64,000 bases of DNA from Kosakonia sp. SMBL-WEM22. GTDB taxonomy: Bacteria > Pseudomonadota > Gammaproteobacteria > Enterobacterales > Enterobacteriaceae. The DNA lies in contig NZ_CP051488.1 in assembly GCF_014490785.1 (NCBI RefSeq), positions 4,278,001 to 4,342,000 on the forward strand. The letters run 5' to 3'. Of this stretch, positions 9,018 to 17,629 are shown one piece after another. The stretch's first letter is position 1. Each line of letters begins with the position of its first letter. The notes beneath the pieces were generated by a model that was not told the DNA's origin, made no database searches, and saw only the letters and a program-made list of their open reading frames with translations. The position numbers and the translations under genes are program-made.

Positions 9018-9698
9018 ATGAAACGGACAAAAAATATCAATCATGCGACGTTCCGCAAAAGCTGGAGCGCACGTCATTTAACGCCTGTCGCGCTGGCGGT
9101 CTCCGCCGTGTTTATGCTGGCAGCCTGTGAACAAAGTGACGAAACGGTTTCTATGTACCAGAACGCTGACGACTGCTCCTCGGCGAATCCAGGTAAAAGC
9201 GCGGAGTGTAAAGCCGCCTATAACAATGCCTTAAAAGAAGCCGAACGTACCGCGCCGAAATACGCCTCGCGCGAAGATTGCGTGGCCGAGTTTGGCGAAG
9301 GCCAGTGCCAGCAGGCACCCGCGCAGGCAGGCGTAGGCGCGCCGGGCACTGAAAACCAGGCGCAGAACCAGTCCAGCGGCAGCTTCTGGATGCCGCTGAT
9401 GGCCGGTTACATGATGGGCCGCTTAATGGGCGGCGGCGCGGGCTTTGCTCAACAGCCACTTTTCAGCTCGCGTAACCCGGCAAGCCCGGCTTACGGGCAG
9501 TACACCGACGCCTCCGGTAAGGGCTACGGCGCAGCGCAGCCGGGCCGCACCGCAACGGTGCCAAAAACCGCCTTAGCGCCGAAACCGGCAACTACCACCA
9601 CCGTAACCCGCGGCGGCTTTGGTGAATCTGTCGCTAAACAGAACACCATGCAGCGCAGCAGCGCCTCCGGCAGCTCCAGCCGTTCAATGGGTGGCTGA
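9018..9698 (+). CDS. ygiB: UPF0441 / DUF1190 protein YgiB, probable lipoprotein
   Basis: The 226-residue protein corresponds to E. coli YgiB. A basic N-terminus and hydrophobic segment end at LAAC (Cys37), a fair lipobox, so it is likely a lipoprotein, though the n-region is long. A second conserved Cys/Tyr segment follows. A Gly/Met-rich patch (YMMGRLMGGGAG, about residue 133) and a Ser/Gly tail complete it. The ribosome site AGGAAG precedes the ATG at 9018. It ends 5 bases before ygiC, with which it is always paired. E. coli ygiBC has been linked to envelope and TolC-related phenotypes; the molecular role is unknown. Confidence 0.93.
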   Translation: MKRTKNINHATFRKSWSARHLTPVALAVSAVFMLAACEQSDETVSMYQNADDCSSANPGKSAECKAAYNNALKEAERTAPKYASREDCVAEFGEGQCQQAPAQAGVGAPGTENQAQNQSSGSFWMPLMAGYMMGRLMGGGAGFAQQPLFSSRNPASPAYGQYTDASGKGYGAAQPGRTATVPKTALAPKPATTTTVTRGGFGESVAKQNTMQRSSASGSSSRSMGG

Positions 9699-9703
9699 CG
9701 TCG

Positions 9704-10864
9704 ATGGAGAGAATCAGCATTAGCGAGCGCCCGGACTGGCGCGAGAAGGCAACGGAGTATGGCTTTAATTTTCACACCATGTATGGCGAGCCCTACTGGT
9801 GTGAAGATGCCTACTACAAACTAACGCTTGCCCAGGTTGAGAAGCTGGAGGATGTTACCGCTGAACTGCACCAGATGTGTCTGCAGGTGGTAGAGAAGGT
9901 CGTTGCCAGCGATGAGCTGATGACTAAATTCCGCATTCCGAAACACACCTGGGGCTTTGTGCGCCAGTCGTGGGCCACGCGTCAGCCTTCGCTCTATTCA
10001 CGTCTCGATCTCGCCTGGGATGGCGTCGGTGAGCCTAAGCTGCTGGAAAATAACGCTGACACGCCGACCTCGCTGTATGAAGCTGCCTTCTTTCAGTGGA
10101 TCTGGCTCGAAGATCAGCTCAACGCAGGCAATCTGCCCCAGGGCAGCGATCAGTTCAACAGCCTACAGGAGAAGCTTATCGCTCGCTTCGTCGAGCTGCG
10201 CGAGCAGCACGGCTTCCAGCTGCTGCACTTCACCTGCTGCCGCGACACGGTAGAAGATCGTGGAACGGTGCAGTACCTTCAGGATTGCGCGGCGGAAGCG
10301 GAGCTGGCCTCTGAGTTCCTCTATATCGAAGATATCGGCCTCGGCGAAAAGGGTCAGTTCTCCGATCTGCAGGATCAGGTGATCGGTAACCTCTTCAAGC
10401 TCTATCCGTGGGAATATATGCTGCGCGAAATGTTCTCCACCAAGCTGGAAGATGCCGGCGTGCGCTGGCTGGAGCCGGCCTGGAAGAGCATCATCTCCAA
10501 TAAGGCGCTACTGCCGATGCTGTGGCAGATGTTCCCGGATCACCCTAATCTGCTGCCCGCCTGGTTTGCCGATCAAGATCATCCGCCGATGGAGAAGTAT
10601 GTGGTGAAACCGATCTTCTCCCGCGAAGGTGCCAACGTCTCGATCGTTGAGAACGGCAAAACCGTCGAGTCGGTGGAAGGCCCGTATGGCGAAGAGGGGA
10701 TGATCGTGCAGGAGTTCTACCCGCTGCCGAAGTTTGGCGACAGCTATACGCTGATTGGCAGCTGGCTCATAAACGATCAGCCCGCCGGCATCGGCATCCG
10801 CGAAGATCGGGCGCTGATCACCCAGGATCTCTCCCGCTTCTATCCGCATATCTTTGTCGAATAA
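9704..10864 (+). CDS. ygiC: ATP-grasp, glutathionylspermidine-synthase-like protein YgiC
   Basis: The 386-residue product matches E. coli YgiC, a homologue of the synthetase half of glutathionylspermidine synthase. It has the C-terminal ATP-grasp region with EKYVVKPIFSREGANV (about residues 296-311) and GEEGMIVQEFYPLPKF (about 328-343). The catalysed ligation is not established. It lacks the amidase domain of Gsp. It is 5 bases after ygiB and ends at a strong terminator. Confidence 0.93.
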   Translation: MERISISERPDWREKATEYGFNFHTMYGEPYWCEDAYYKLTLAQVEKLEDVTAELHQMCLQVVEKVVASDELMTKFRIPKHTWGFVRQSWATRQPSLYSRLDLAWDGVGEPKLLENNADTPTSLYEAAFFQWIWLEDQLNAGNLPQGSDQFNSLQEKLIARFVELREQHGFQLLHFTCCRDTVEDRGTVQYLQDCAAEAELASEFLYIEDIGLGEKGQFSDLQDQVIGNLFKLYPWEYMLREMFSTKLEDAGVRWLEPAWKSIISNKALLPMLWQMFPDHPNLLPAWFADQDHPPMEKYVVKPIFSREGANVSIVENGKTVESVEGPYGEEGMIVQEFYPLPKFGDSYTLIGSWLINDQPAGIGIREDRALITQDLSRFYPHIFVE

Positions 10865-10866
10865 GT

Positions 10867-10897
10867 AAAAACCCGGCCATCAGCGCCGGGTTTTTTA
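10867..10897. terminator. Bidirectional terminator between ygiC and dctM
   Basis: AACCCGGC and GCCGGGTT pair around CCATCAGC. T runs on the plus side and A runs on the other make it usable in both directions, ending ygiC (plus) and the dctPQM operon (minus). Confidence 0.9.
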
Positions 10898-10913
10898 TTC
10901 CCTCTGGCTCAGC

Positions 10914-12200
10914 CTACATCACGCCGAACAGCTTCGGCAGGAAGAGTGAAATGGCCGGAATATAGGTCACCAGGAGCAGCACCACGAACAGGATGGCGTA
11001 GAAAGGCAGCATCGCCTTCACTACCTGCTCGATCTTCTGTTTACTCACCGCGCTGGCGACAAACAGCACCGATCCCACCGGCGGCGTAATTAACCCAATC
11101 CCCAGATTGACCAGCATAATCATGCCGAAATGCACCGGATCGATACCCAGCGCATTGGTCACCGGCAGCAGCACCGGCGTCAGGATCAGGATCAGCGGCG
11201 CCATATCCATCAGCGTGCCGAGCAGCAGCAGCATGATGTTAATGCACATCAGGATCACATACTTGTTGTCGGAGAGCTGGGTAAACGCCTCGGTGATGCG
11301 GCCCGGCAGCTGCATATAAGTCATCACCGCGCCGAAAGCAGAGGCGAAGCCAATCAGGATCATCACGATGGTGACGGTTTTCACCGTGCGGTACATCAGC
11401 TTCGGCAGCTCGGACCATTTGTAGTCACGATAGATAAACATGGTGACGAAAAAAGCCCACAGACAGGCGATCGCCGCCGATTCGGTAGCGGTGAAGATCC
11501 CGGAGAGAATGCCGCCCATGATGATCACCACCGTCATCAGCCCCCACAGCGTATCGGCAAAGATCTTTAACGCCTGGCGAAACGGCACGCGCTCCCCTTT
11601 CGGATAGCCGCGCTTATGGGCAAAGACCACGCACATCACCATCAGGGTAAAACTGAGCAGCAGGCCAGGCAAAATCCCGGCGATAAACAGCGCGGCGATG
11701 GAGACGGTTCCGCCCGTCGCCAGCGAGTAGATCACCGAGTTGTGGCTGGGTGGCGTCAGGATCGCCTGCACCGATCCGCTGGCGGTAACGGCGGCAGCGA
11801 AATCGCGCGGGTAACCCTTTTTATCCATCTCCGGGATCATCACCGAGCCAATCGAGGCGGTATCTGCCACCGACGATCCCGAAATGGCACCAAAAAAGGT
11901 CGAAGCGACGATATTGACCAGCGACAGGCCGCCGCGGATAAAGCCGACAAAGATATAGGCAAAGTTGACCAGCCTGCGGGCAATGCCGCCCTCCGCCATA
12001 ATCGCCCCGGCCAGAATAAAGAACGGGATCGCCAGCAGTGAGAATTTATTGACGCCGTTGGTCAACTGGATCATCACCGCTTCCAGGGGAATATCGATAT
12101 ACCACGCGCCGAGTACCGCGCTGATGCCGACCGCATAGGCGACCGGCACGCCAATCGCCAGCATAATGGCGAGCGTAAAGACCAGAATAAATGCATCCAT
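10914..12200 (-). CDS. TRAP transporter large permease (DctM)
   Basis: This 428-residue, very hydrophobic protein has about 12 membrane segments and TRAP-T signatures: PFFILAGAIMAEGGIARRL (about 55-75), GAISGSSVADTASIGSVMIPEM (about 100-120) and the C-terminal GLITPPVGSVLFVASAVS. It is the Na+-coupled translocation subunit. It lies 18 bases after dctQ in a dctP-dctQ-dctM operon. The transporter interrupts the ygiC-ygiD neighbourhood seen in E. coli, so it is an insertion in this lineage. The substrate is probably an organic or sugar acid; it cannot be fixed from sequence. Confidence 0.93.
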   Translation of the reverse strand: MDAFILVFTLAIMLAIGVPVAYAVGISAVLGAWYIDIPLEAVMIQLTNGVNKFSLLAIPFFILAGAIMAEGGIARRLVNFAYIFVGFIRGGLSLVNIVASTFFGAISGSSVADTASIGSVMIPEMDKKGYPRDFAAAVTASGSVQAILTPPSHNSVIYSLATGGTVSIAALFIAGILPGLLLSFTLMVMCVVFAHKRGYPKGERVPFRQALKIFADTLWGLMTVVIIMGGILSGIFTATESAAIACLWAFFVTMFIYRDYKWSELPKLMYRTVKTVTIVMILIGFASAFGAVMTYMQLPGRITEAFTQLSDNKYVILMCINIMLLLLGTLMDMAPLILILTPVLLPVTNALGIDPVHFGMIMLVNLGIGLITPPVGSVLFVASAVSKQKIEQVVKAMLPFYAILFVVLLLVTYIPAISLFLPKLFGVM

Positions 12201-12218
12201 AGAGGTTCCTTACCGGAG

Positions 12219-12728
12219 TCAGCTCGACGAGCCGAGCATCACCACCGGACGGTGGTACTGCGCGCCAAAAAGCATCTTCTCGACAATAAACAGAAGGGTG
12301 ATCGCAGAGCCAATCGGCAGCGGTAAATAGCTCTCTCCGGCGGTAAAGAGCGGGAACTCCGCCACCGGCTGCTCCCACAATTCGGCACACAGCGTCGCGC
12401 TATACCAGAGAATGAAGAGGCTGATGGCCATCAGCATCAGATCCGCCAGCAGGAAACAGATCTTACGCAGCGGCTCGCTTAACCTGTCGGTCATCATGGT
12501 GACGGCGATATGCGATCCGGCGCGGTAGCTCACGGCAGCGCCGATAAAGGTAAAGGTCACCATGCAGATGATCGCCACCGGCTCCGGCCAGGAGAGCGCA
12601 CTGTTCAACACATAGCGGGCAAAAATCCCCACGGGGATAATCGCCACCATCACTAACAGCGCAATACCCGCCACCCACATCGAGAGACGATAGAGAATAT
12701 CCATTAACAACGAATAGCGTTCTGCCAT
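12219..12728 (-). CDS. TRAP transporter small permease (DctQ)
   Basis: The 169-residue protein has four predicted membrane helices, with the typical FARYVLNSALSWPEPVAII (about 36-54) and SYRAGSHIAVTMMTDRL (about 66-82) of the DctQ family. It pairs with DctM in the inner membrane. It lies between the binding protein gene (53 bases upstream) and dctM (18 bases downstream). Confidence 0.92.
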   Translation of the reverse strand: MAERYSLLMDILYRLSMWVAGIALLVMVAIIPVGIFARYVLNSALSWPEPVAIICMVTFTFIGAAVSYRAGSHIAVTMMTDRLSEPLRKICFLLADLMLMAISLFILWYSATLCAELWEQPVAEFPLFTAGESYLPLPIGSAITLLFIVEKMLFGAQYHRPVVMLGSSS

Positions 12729-12781
12729 AACGGTTTTCCCGGTAGAAGTCGCAAACGGGCAGGCGAAGCTGCCCGGCCAGC

Positions 12782-13759
12782 TTACTGCACGTCCTGAATC
12801 CGCTTAATCAGATCCTGGTGCGCGTTACCGTACTTATCGCGTACCGACTGCGTGGCATCGTAGAAAGCTTTGGTGTCGATGTCGTGGAACTGCACCCCGC
12901 CCGCCTTCATCGCCTGTAACGACTTCTCGTTATAGGCTTTCCACAGCTCGCGCTGCTCTGCCTGCGCCTCTTTCGCCAGCTTCAGGATCAGCTCCTGATC
13001 CTCTTTTTTCAGCTTGTCCCACTTAGCTTTTGAGAAGAGAAACAGCTCGGGAATGATGAAGTGTTTGCTCCAGGTGTAGTTCTTCACTACCGGCAAATAG
13101 TTGTGCGCCACAAAGGTCGGCGGGTTGTTCTCCGTGCCGTCAATCACCCCGGTTTGCATGCCGCTGAAGACTTCACTCACCCCCATCGCCACCGAGTTCG
13201 CCCCCATCGCTTTCAGGGTATCGAGGGCAATCGGGCTACCCTGCACGCGGATTTTCATCCCCTTCAAATCTTCCGCTTTCGTGACAGGCGCTTTGGTGAT
13301 CAGGTTGCGCGTGCCGGCATCCATCCAGCCGAGGAAAATCAGCCGCGATTTGCTGCTGGCCGAGAGCCGGTTGCCAATCTCCTGGCCAATCATGCCGTCG
13401 AGCACTTTGTGCATATGATCTTCATCGCGAAAGATATAGGGCAGCGTGAAAACGTTAATCTCCGGCAATATCGCCGCCACAGGCGTCATTGAGACGCGAA
13501 TGATGTCGATCGCGCCGATTTGCGCCTGCTCAATCACCTGCTTCTCATCGCCTAATACGCCGCCGGGAAAGGTTTTAATTTCCAGCCGGCCATCGGTGGC
13601 TTTACTTAATTTCTCACCCATATGTTTTACCGCCACGACATTGGGATAATCCGCCGGGTGAACATCGGCAGCGCGAAACGTTTGTGCGAGCGCGGTATGC
13701 GACATAAAGAGCAGAGCGGAACCGATCGAAAGAGTCAGAAAACGTTGTGCAGAGTTCAT
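12782..13759 (-). CDS. TRAP transporter periplasmic solute-binding protein (DctP)
   Basis: The 325-residue DctP-family protein has a signal peptide that ends at ALA (about residue 25). Family hallmarks are LGDEKQVIEQAQIGAIDI (about 68-85), LKGMKIRV with the substrate-carboxylate Arg (about 168-175), and VIDGTENNPPTFVAHNY (about 209-225). It captures the solute for DctQM. The combination LGWMDAGTRN and ENNPP resembles binding proteins for C4-dicarboxylates or hexuronates, so a sugar-acid ligand is a guess. It is the first gene of the operon; the 304 bases upstream carry its promoter. Confidence 0.93.
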   Translation of the reverse strand: MNSAQRFLTLSIGSALLFMSHTALAQTFRAADVHPADYPNVVAVKHMGEKLSKATDGRLEIKTFPGGVLGDEKQVIEQAQIGAIDIIRVSMTPVAAILPEINVFTLPYIFRDEDHMHKVLDGMIGQEIGNRLSASSKSRLIFLGWMDAGTRNLITKAPVTKAEDLKGMKIRVQGSPIALDTLKAMGANSVAMGVSEVFSGMQTGVIDGTENNPPTFVAHNYLPVVKNYTWSKHFIIPELFLFSKAKWDKLKKEDQELILKLAKEAQAEQRELWKAYNEKSLQAMKAGGVQFHDIDTKAFYDATQSVRDKYGNAHQDLIKRIQDVQ

Positions 13760-14063
13760 ATTGCCGGATCTCCAGAGGTTTAATTTTTGGCACAGTCAAA
13801 ACTGCCGCGAGCAGAGAGCGCGTGGCTGGGAATCAAGAGTGGTTATGGGTATGAGAACAGGTCAATCAGAAGAGTAGTGACTGGTGAGAATTTGCGCGAC
13901 GATGGGGTTCACAAAAAAACATCAAATTCAGCACAGCGTTTCATTTTTGCAGCGTAGCTCTTTTTATTTTCATAAAAACCCCGGTTCAATGGCGTTTTTT
14001 TGCGATCTTTCTCCGGTTTCCGCGATCCTGACGTAAAAAATGGCGCATTGCGCGCCATCGTTT
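13760..14063. other. Intergenic region upstream of the TRAP operon, with ygiD terminator
   Basis: There is no gene in this 304-base gap. At 14035-14058 an inverted repeat ATGGCGC...GCGCCAT followed on the minus strand by TTTTTT terminates ygiD. Near 13920-13952 there is a half-match to the KdgR-type hexuronate operator (GTTTCATTT preceded by a degenerate AAATTCAGC), with too long a spacer to be called a site. Confidence 0.55.
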
Positions 14064-14852
14064 TTACCCCACCTGCACCGACAGCATGCTGATAGAAGCC
14101 ATCTCCATCCCCTCAACGGGAATCGACAGCGGCTCGTTGCCATCCCATGCGCCAAGCACATAGAGCAGCGGCAGAAAGTGTTCCGGCGTTGGATTGGCGA
14201 GCGAACCGCTATCATGGTCGAGATAGTTGACCAGCGGGTGCTGCTCAACCGGCCCCTGCCACGTCAGGTTCTGCTTCACAAAATCGTTGAAAGCGACTGC
14301 CCATGGAAAAGGCGTGGTGTCACCGTGCCAGCGCGCCGTACGCAGGTTATGCACCACGTTGCCGCTGGCGACAATCATCACCCCTTCATCGCGCAGCGCA
14401 GCGAGCTTACGCCCCAACTCCATATGCCACGCTGCCGGTCTGGTGCTGTCGATACTGAGCTGCACCATGGGAATATCCGCATTGGGGTACATCTTGATCA
14501 GCACGCCCCAGGAGCCATGATCGAATCCCCAGGCTTCATGATCGAGCGTCACCGGCAGCGGGGAGAGTAGCTCCACCAGCCGCTGTGCCAGCGCGGGCGA
14601 ACCGGGCGCGGGGTAATGCACGTCGTGCAGCGCCTGCGGAAAACCGCCGAAATCATGGATTGTTTGCGGTGTCTCCATCGCCGTTACGCCAGTACCGCGC
14701 GTAAACCAGTGCGCAGAGATCGCCACAATCGCTTTCGGACGCGGCAGCGTATCGCCCAGTTTCTTCCAGGCGCGGGTATAAACGTTATCCTGCAGCGCAT
14801 TCATTGGGTTGCCGTGCCCCAGAAACAGCGCGGGCATACGAGGTGCAGACAT
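14064..14852 (-). CDS. ygiD: DODA-type extradiol dioxygenase YgiD
   Basis: The 262-residue protein equals E. coli YgiD, a class III extradiol ring-cleavage dioxygenase active on L-DOPA (4,5-extradiol cleavage). Metal-site regions are visible: LFLGHGNPM (about 9-17), AISAHWFTRGTGV (about 45-57) and WGFDHGSWGVL (about 117-127). It is divergent from zupT. The reaction in vivo is uncertain. Confidence 0.94.
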   Translation of the reverse strand: MSAPRMPALFLGHGNPMNALQDNVYTRAWKKLGDTLPRPKAIVAISAHWFTRGTGVTAMETPQTIHDFGGFPQALHDVHYPAPGSPALAQRLVELLSPLPVTLDHEAWGFDHGSWGVLIKMYPNADIPMVQLSIDSTRPAAWHMELGRKLAALRDEGVMIVASGNVVHNLRTARWHGDTTPFPWAVAFNDFVKQNLTWQGPVEQHPLVNYLDHDSGSLANPTPEHFLPLLYVLGAWDGNEPLSIPVEGMEMASISMLSVQVG

Positions 14853-15020
14853 GAGGATATCCTTACAGAAGATGCCAATATGATGAAAGCAGGTTACGCT
14901 TTTTCTCAGGGGGATGAACTCAGATAAGCATGATGAAGATCGTCAGTAATTTTGAATGTAAGTAATGCGTAAAATTGCCGTGGCTGCCTCGCTTTTCCGC
15001 AGGCGAAAACTTACATTAAT

Positions 15021-15039
15021 GAGAATGATTATCATAAAG
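15021..15039. promoter_or_regulatory. Fur-box-like operator upstream of zupT
   Basis: GAGAATGATTATCATAAAG matches the 19-bp Fur consensus (GATAATGATTATCATTATC in this orientation) at about 15 of 19 positions, with a perfect ATGATTATCAT core. It lies 9 bases before the zupT start and covers the ribosome-site region, where repression would be effective. Confidence 0.6.
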
Positions 15040-15048
15040 GAGCAATGT

Positions 15049-15825
15049 ATGTCAGTCCCGTTGATTCTGACCATCCTGGCGGGCGCCGCCACGTTTATTG
15101 GCGCCATTCTGGGCGTTATCGGCCAGAAACCTTCCAATCGTGTACTGGCGTTTTCGCTCGGCTTTGCCGCCGGGATCATGCTGCTCATCTCGTTAATGGA
15201 GATGCTCCCCGCCGCGCTGGCAACCGAAAGTATGTCGCCGATGCTCGGTTACGGCATGTTTGTTGTTGGCCTGCTCGGCTATTTCGCGCTCGATCGCCTG
15301 CTGCCCCATGCCCATGCGCAGGATTTAATGCAGGGCTCACAGGAGGCATTGCCGCGCGGTATCCGTCGTACTGCTATTCTGCTGACGCTCGGTATAAGCC
15401 TGCACAACTTCCCGGAGGGGATCGCCACCTATGTCACCGCCAGCAACGATCTTGAGCTGGGCTTCGGCATCGCTTTTGCCGTGGCCTTACACAATATCCC
15501 TGAAGGGCTGGCGGTCGCAGGCCCGGTCTATGCGGCAACGGGCTCAAAACGCAGCGCGGTGATGTGGGCCGGTATTTCCGGTTTAGCGGAGATTCTGGGC
15601 GGCGTGCTGGCGTGGCTGATTCTCGGCAGCCTGGTCTCACCGGTGGTGATGGCGGCGATTATGGCAGCGGTCGCCGGGATTATGGTCGCGCTGTCGGTGG
15701 ATGAGTTAATGCCGCTGGCAAAGGAGATCGATCCCAACAACAACCCAAGCTACGGCGTGCTGTGCGGCATGTCGGTGATGGGCTTAAGCCTGGTCGCCCT
15801 GCAGGCGATGGGCTTCGGCGGTTAA
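15049..15825 (+). CDS. zupT: Zinc/divalent metal ZIP transporter ZupT
   Basis: I chose the ATG at 15049 (MSVPLILTILAGAATFIGA) after AAGGAG; it gives 258 residues, like E. coli. The upstream 28-codon extension contains the Fur-like site and is not coding. Eight membrane helices are expected. The metal-binding motifs of ZIP proteins are present: LHNFPEGIAT (about 118-127) and LHNIPEGLAV (about 147-156). ZupT imports Zn2+, Fe2+, Mn2+ and other divalent ions into the cytoplasm. The overlapping Fur-like box suggests iron control. Confidence 0.96.
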   Translation: MSVPLILTILAGAATFIGAILGVIGQKPSNRVLAFSLGFAAGIMLLISLMEMLPAALATESMSPMLGYGMFVVGLLGYFALDRLLPHAHAQDLMQGSQEALPRGIRRTAILLTLGISLHNFPEGIATYVTASNDLELGFGIAFAVALHNIPEGLAVAGPVYAATGSKRSAVMWAGISGLAEILGGVLAWLILGSLVSPVVMAAIMAAVAGIMVALSVDELMPLAKEIDPNNNPSYGVLCGMSVMGLSLVALQAMGFGG

Positions 15826-15833
15826 CGGCTGCG

Positions 15834-16007
15834 CTATTTGGTCTGGCCTGCTCGCTGAAATCTTTTCAGCTCCGCCTGCGCGCGCTGATAGCCCTCGTAA
15901 ACGGCATCGCGCTCGTGGCGGCAGGCCCTATAACGGCGTCTTAAGGTGTGAACATACCCAACCACCAGCACTACGACGAGCAGTAACCAATACCAGGAAA
16001 TAAACAC
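15834..16007 (-). CDS. Small single-pass membrane protein (57 aa)
   Basis: A GTG at 16007 follows GGAGG at good spacing and opens a 57-codon frame ending at TAG 15834-15836. The product begins with a hydrophobic helix (FISWYWLLLVVVLVVGYV) followed by a basic, helical tail (LRRRYRACRHERDAVYEGY, ending RFQRAGQTK). This is the arrangement of a bitopic inner-membrane protein with a short cytoplasmic coiled coil. It is convergent with zupT, 8 bases away. An 8-bp stem (GCTGCGGC/GCCGCAGC, 16048-16071) lies in its leader. I do not recognise the family and no function can be assigned. Confidence 0.65.
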   Translation of the reverse strand: MFISWYWLLLVVVLVVGYVHTLRRRYRACRHERDAVYEGYQRAQAELKRFQRAGQTK

Positions 16008-16151
16008 GGCGCCTCCGCAAATAAACCTTCGTAAAAATAATAGGTTAGCTGCGGCGTGTCCGTGCCGCAGCGACTACCACTTTATAAGTAGGAAGGGTTA
16101 ATAGCAATGCGCAACGCCTGTAAGCACACCAAACTTTGACCTGGCGCAGGC

Positions 16152-16186
16152 AAAAAAAAATCCGACGCCGCTGGCATCGGATTTTC
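16152..16186 (-). terminator. Terminator of ribB
   Basis: On the minus strand AAAATCCGATGCC pairs with GGCGTCGGATTTT around AGC, followed by a run of nine T. It lies 19 bases after the ribB stop. Confidence 0.9.
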
Positions 16187-16204
16187 TCTGCTGAACGCTC
16201 GCCG

Positions 16205-16858
16205 TTAGCTGGCTTTGCGCTCCAGATCCTGGCGATAAGCCACCAGGTCTTCAATCGTTACGACGGCCATATTGTGCTGCTTCGCAAAGGCGATGCACTC
16301 CGGTGCGCGCGCCATCGAGCCATCATCATTGGTTAATTCGCACAGCACGCCGGCCGGTTTAAAGCCCGCCAGCGACACTAAGTCGATGGTCGCTTCGGTA
16401 TGGCCGCCGCGGGTCAGTACGCCGCCCTTCTGCGCGCGCAGCGGGAAGACGTGGCCAGGACGGTGCAGGTCGGACGGTTTGGCATCGTCAGCAATCGCCG
16501 CGCGCACGGTGGTCAGGCGGTCAGCGGCGGAAACGCCGGTGGTCACGCCGTGTGCCGCTTCGATGGTGACGGTAAAACCGGTGCCGAAGGCGCTGGTGTT
16601 GTTCTCCACCATCATCGGCAGGTCGAGCTGCTTACGGCGTTCGTCGGTCAGGCAAAGGCAAACAATGCCGCTACCGTGACGGATGGTGAGCGCCATCTGC
16701 TCAACGGTCATGGTTTCGGCGGCGAAAATCATGTCGCCTTCGTTCTCACGGCTCTCATCATCAAGAACCATCACACCACGCCCTTCGCGCAGGGCGGCAA
16801 GCGCCTGTTCAACGCGATCGAAAGCGGTGCCAAAAGAGGAAAGTAGCGTCTGATTCAT
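16205..16858 (-). CDS. ribB: 3,4-dihydroxy-2-butanone 4-phosphate synthase
   Basis: The start at 16858 (MNQTLLSSFGTAFDRVE) gives 217 residues, identical to E. coli RibB length. The active-site loop DDESRENEGDMIFAAE (about 33-48) and HRPGHVFPLRAQKGGV (about 136-151) are intact. It converts ribulose 5-phosphate to the four-carbon precursor of riboflavin plus formate. An FMN riboswitch about 100 bases upstream controls it. Confidence 0.97.
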   Translation of the reverse strand: MNQTLLSSFGTAFDRVEQALAALREGRGVMVLDDESRENEGDMIFAAETMTVEQMALTIRHGSGIVCLCLTDERRKQLDLPMMVENNTSAFGTGFTVTIEAAHGVTTGVSAADRLTTVRAAIADDAKPSDLHRPGHVFPLRAQKGGVLTRGGHTEATIDLVSLAGFKPAGVLCELTNDDGSMARAPECIAFAKQHNMAVVTIEDLVAYRQDLERKAS

Positions 16859-16961
16859 GGTAAAAGACCTCAATAAAGTTATGGTTACCAGAATCAGGGC
16901 AGTCTTAGGAGTGTCATTAAACGACCAAAAATAACGCGAGCGGGCACCTTTGCCCGGCAGA

Positions 16962-17108
16962 ATCGTTACTCTCTCCCATCCGGACTTTAACCGTCGGCCC
17001 CGGAATTACACCGGATCTGCTGACCTTCAAACCGAAGTCTGAAGCGCTCGCGGGCTTTCAGCGTGCGCTGATTTACCGCCGGTGGGGAATTTCGCCCCGC
17101 CCTGAGAA
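16962..17108 (-). ncRNA. FMN riboswitch (RFN element) of ribB
   Basis: The minus strand carries the conserved RFN blocks in order: TTCTCAGGGCGGGGCGAAAT, TCCCCACCGGCGGTAAATCA, AGCCCGCGAGCG, GGTCAGCAGATCCGGTGTAA, and TTCCGGGGCCGACGGTTAAA followed by AGTCCGGATGGGAGAGAGTA. It lies between the promoter region and ribB and should shut off ribB when FMN is high. Confidence 0.95.
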
Positions 17109-17235
17109 TAAGCGCGATAACTATAACGCCAATGATAACGACGGGCAATGCATAAGCTTCAAACAATTCTGGTTTATCACCTGCGGTTATCACACTACAA
17201 TAATTAGCTGAGCCCATCCGAGCAGGGAACCGAAA

Positions 17236-17580
17236 ATGATTGATCCGAAGAAAATTGAACAGATTGCACGACAGGTTCACGAATCCATGCCGAAAGGGAT
17301 CCGTGAGCTTGGCGAAGACGTTGAGAAGAAGATTCGCCAGGCCTTGCAGGGGCAGTTAACCCGCCTTGATTTGGTCAGCCGGGAAGAGTTCGATGTGCAG
17401 ACGCAGGTTCTGCTGCGCACCCGCGAAAAGCTGGCGCTGCTGGAGCAGCGTCTGAACGATCTGGAAAACCGCGGTTCGACCTCTGCCAGCACCCAACCGG
17501 CTCCCGCACCAGTTGTGTCCTCTGAGGTGACGGAGATAAAACCGGCACCGGCGATCCCGCCCGTGGACGATACGCCGTAA
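17236..17580 (+). CDS. ubiK: Ubiquinone biosynthesis accessory factor UbiK (YqiC)
   Basis: The 114-residue protein starts MIDPKKIEQIARQVHESMP and has an amphipathic N-terminal half and a coiled-coil centre (VLLRTREKLALLEQRLNDLE, about 60-80), then a Pro/Ala-rich tail. This is the BMFP (DUF526) family. UbiK binds UbiJ in the soluble Ubi complex that makes ubiquinone. It is divergent from ribB; no sib-type toxin RNAs occur between them, unlike E. coli. Confidence 0.93.
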   Translation: MIDPKKIEQIARQVHESMPKGIRELGEDVEKKIRQALQGQLTRLDLVSREEFDVQTQVLLRTREKLALLEQRLNDLENRGSTSASTQPAPAPVVSSEVTEIKPAPAIPPVDDTP

Positions 17581-17585
17581 TAAAA

Positions 17586-17610
17586 AACGGGCCGCAAGGC
17601 CCGTTCTGCT
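17586..17610. terminator. Terminator between ubiK and hldE
   Basis: AACGGGCC-GCAA-GGCCCGTT is a perfect 8-bp stem with a tetraloop and flanking A and T stretches. It serves ubiK and probably hldE from the opposite side. Confidence 0.85.
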
Positions 17611-17629
17611 TTCCAGAGTTAAGCGCCGT

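Noticed and set aside
13920..13952. KdgR operator upstream of the TRAP operon
   Set aside because: Only one half matches well and the spacing between halves is wrong.
16859..17235. sib/ibs type I toxin RNAs between ribB and ubiK as in E. coli
   Set aside because: The interval holds only the FMN riboswitch and leader sequences; no sib-like repeat was seen.
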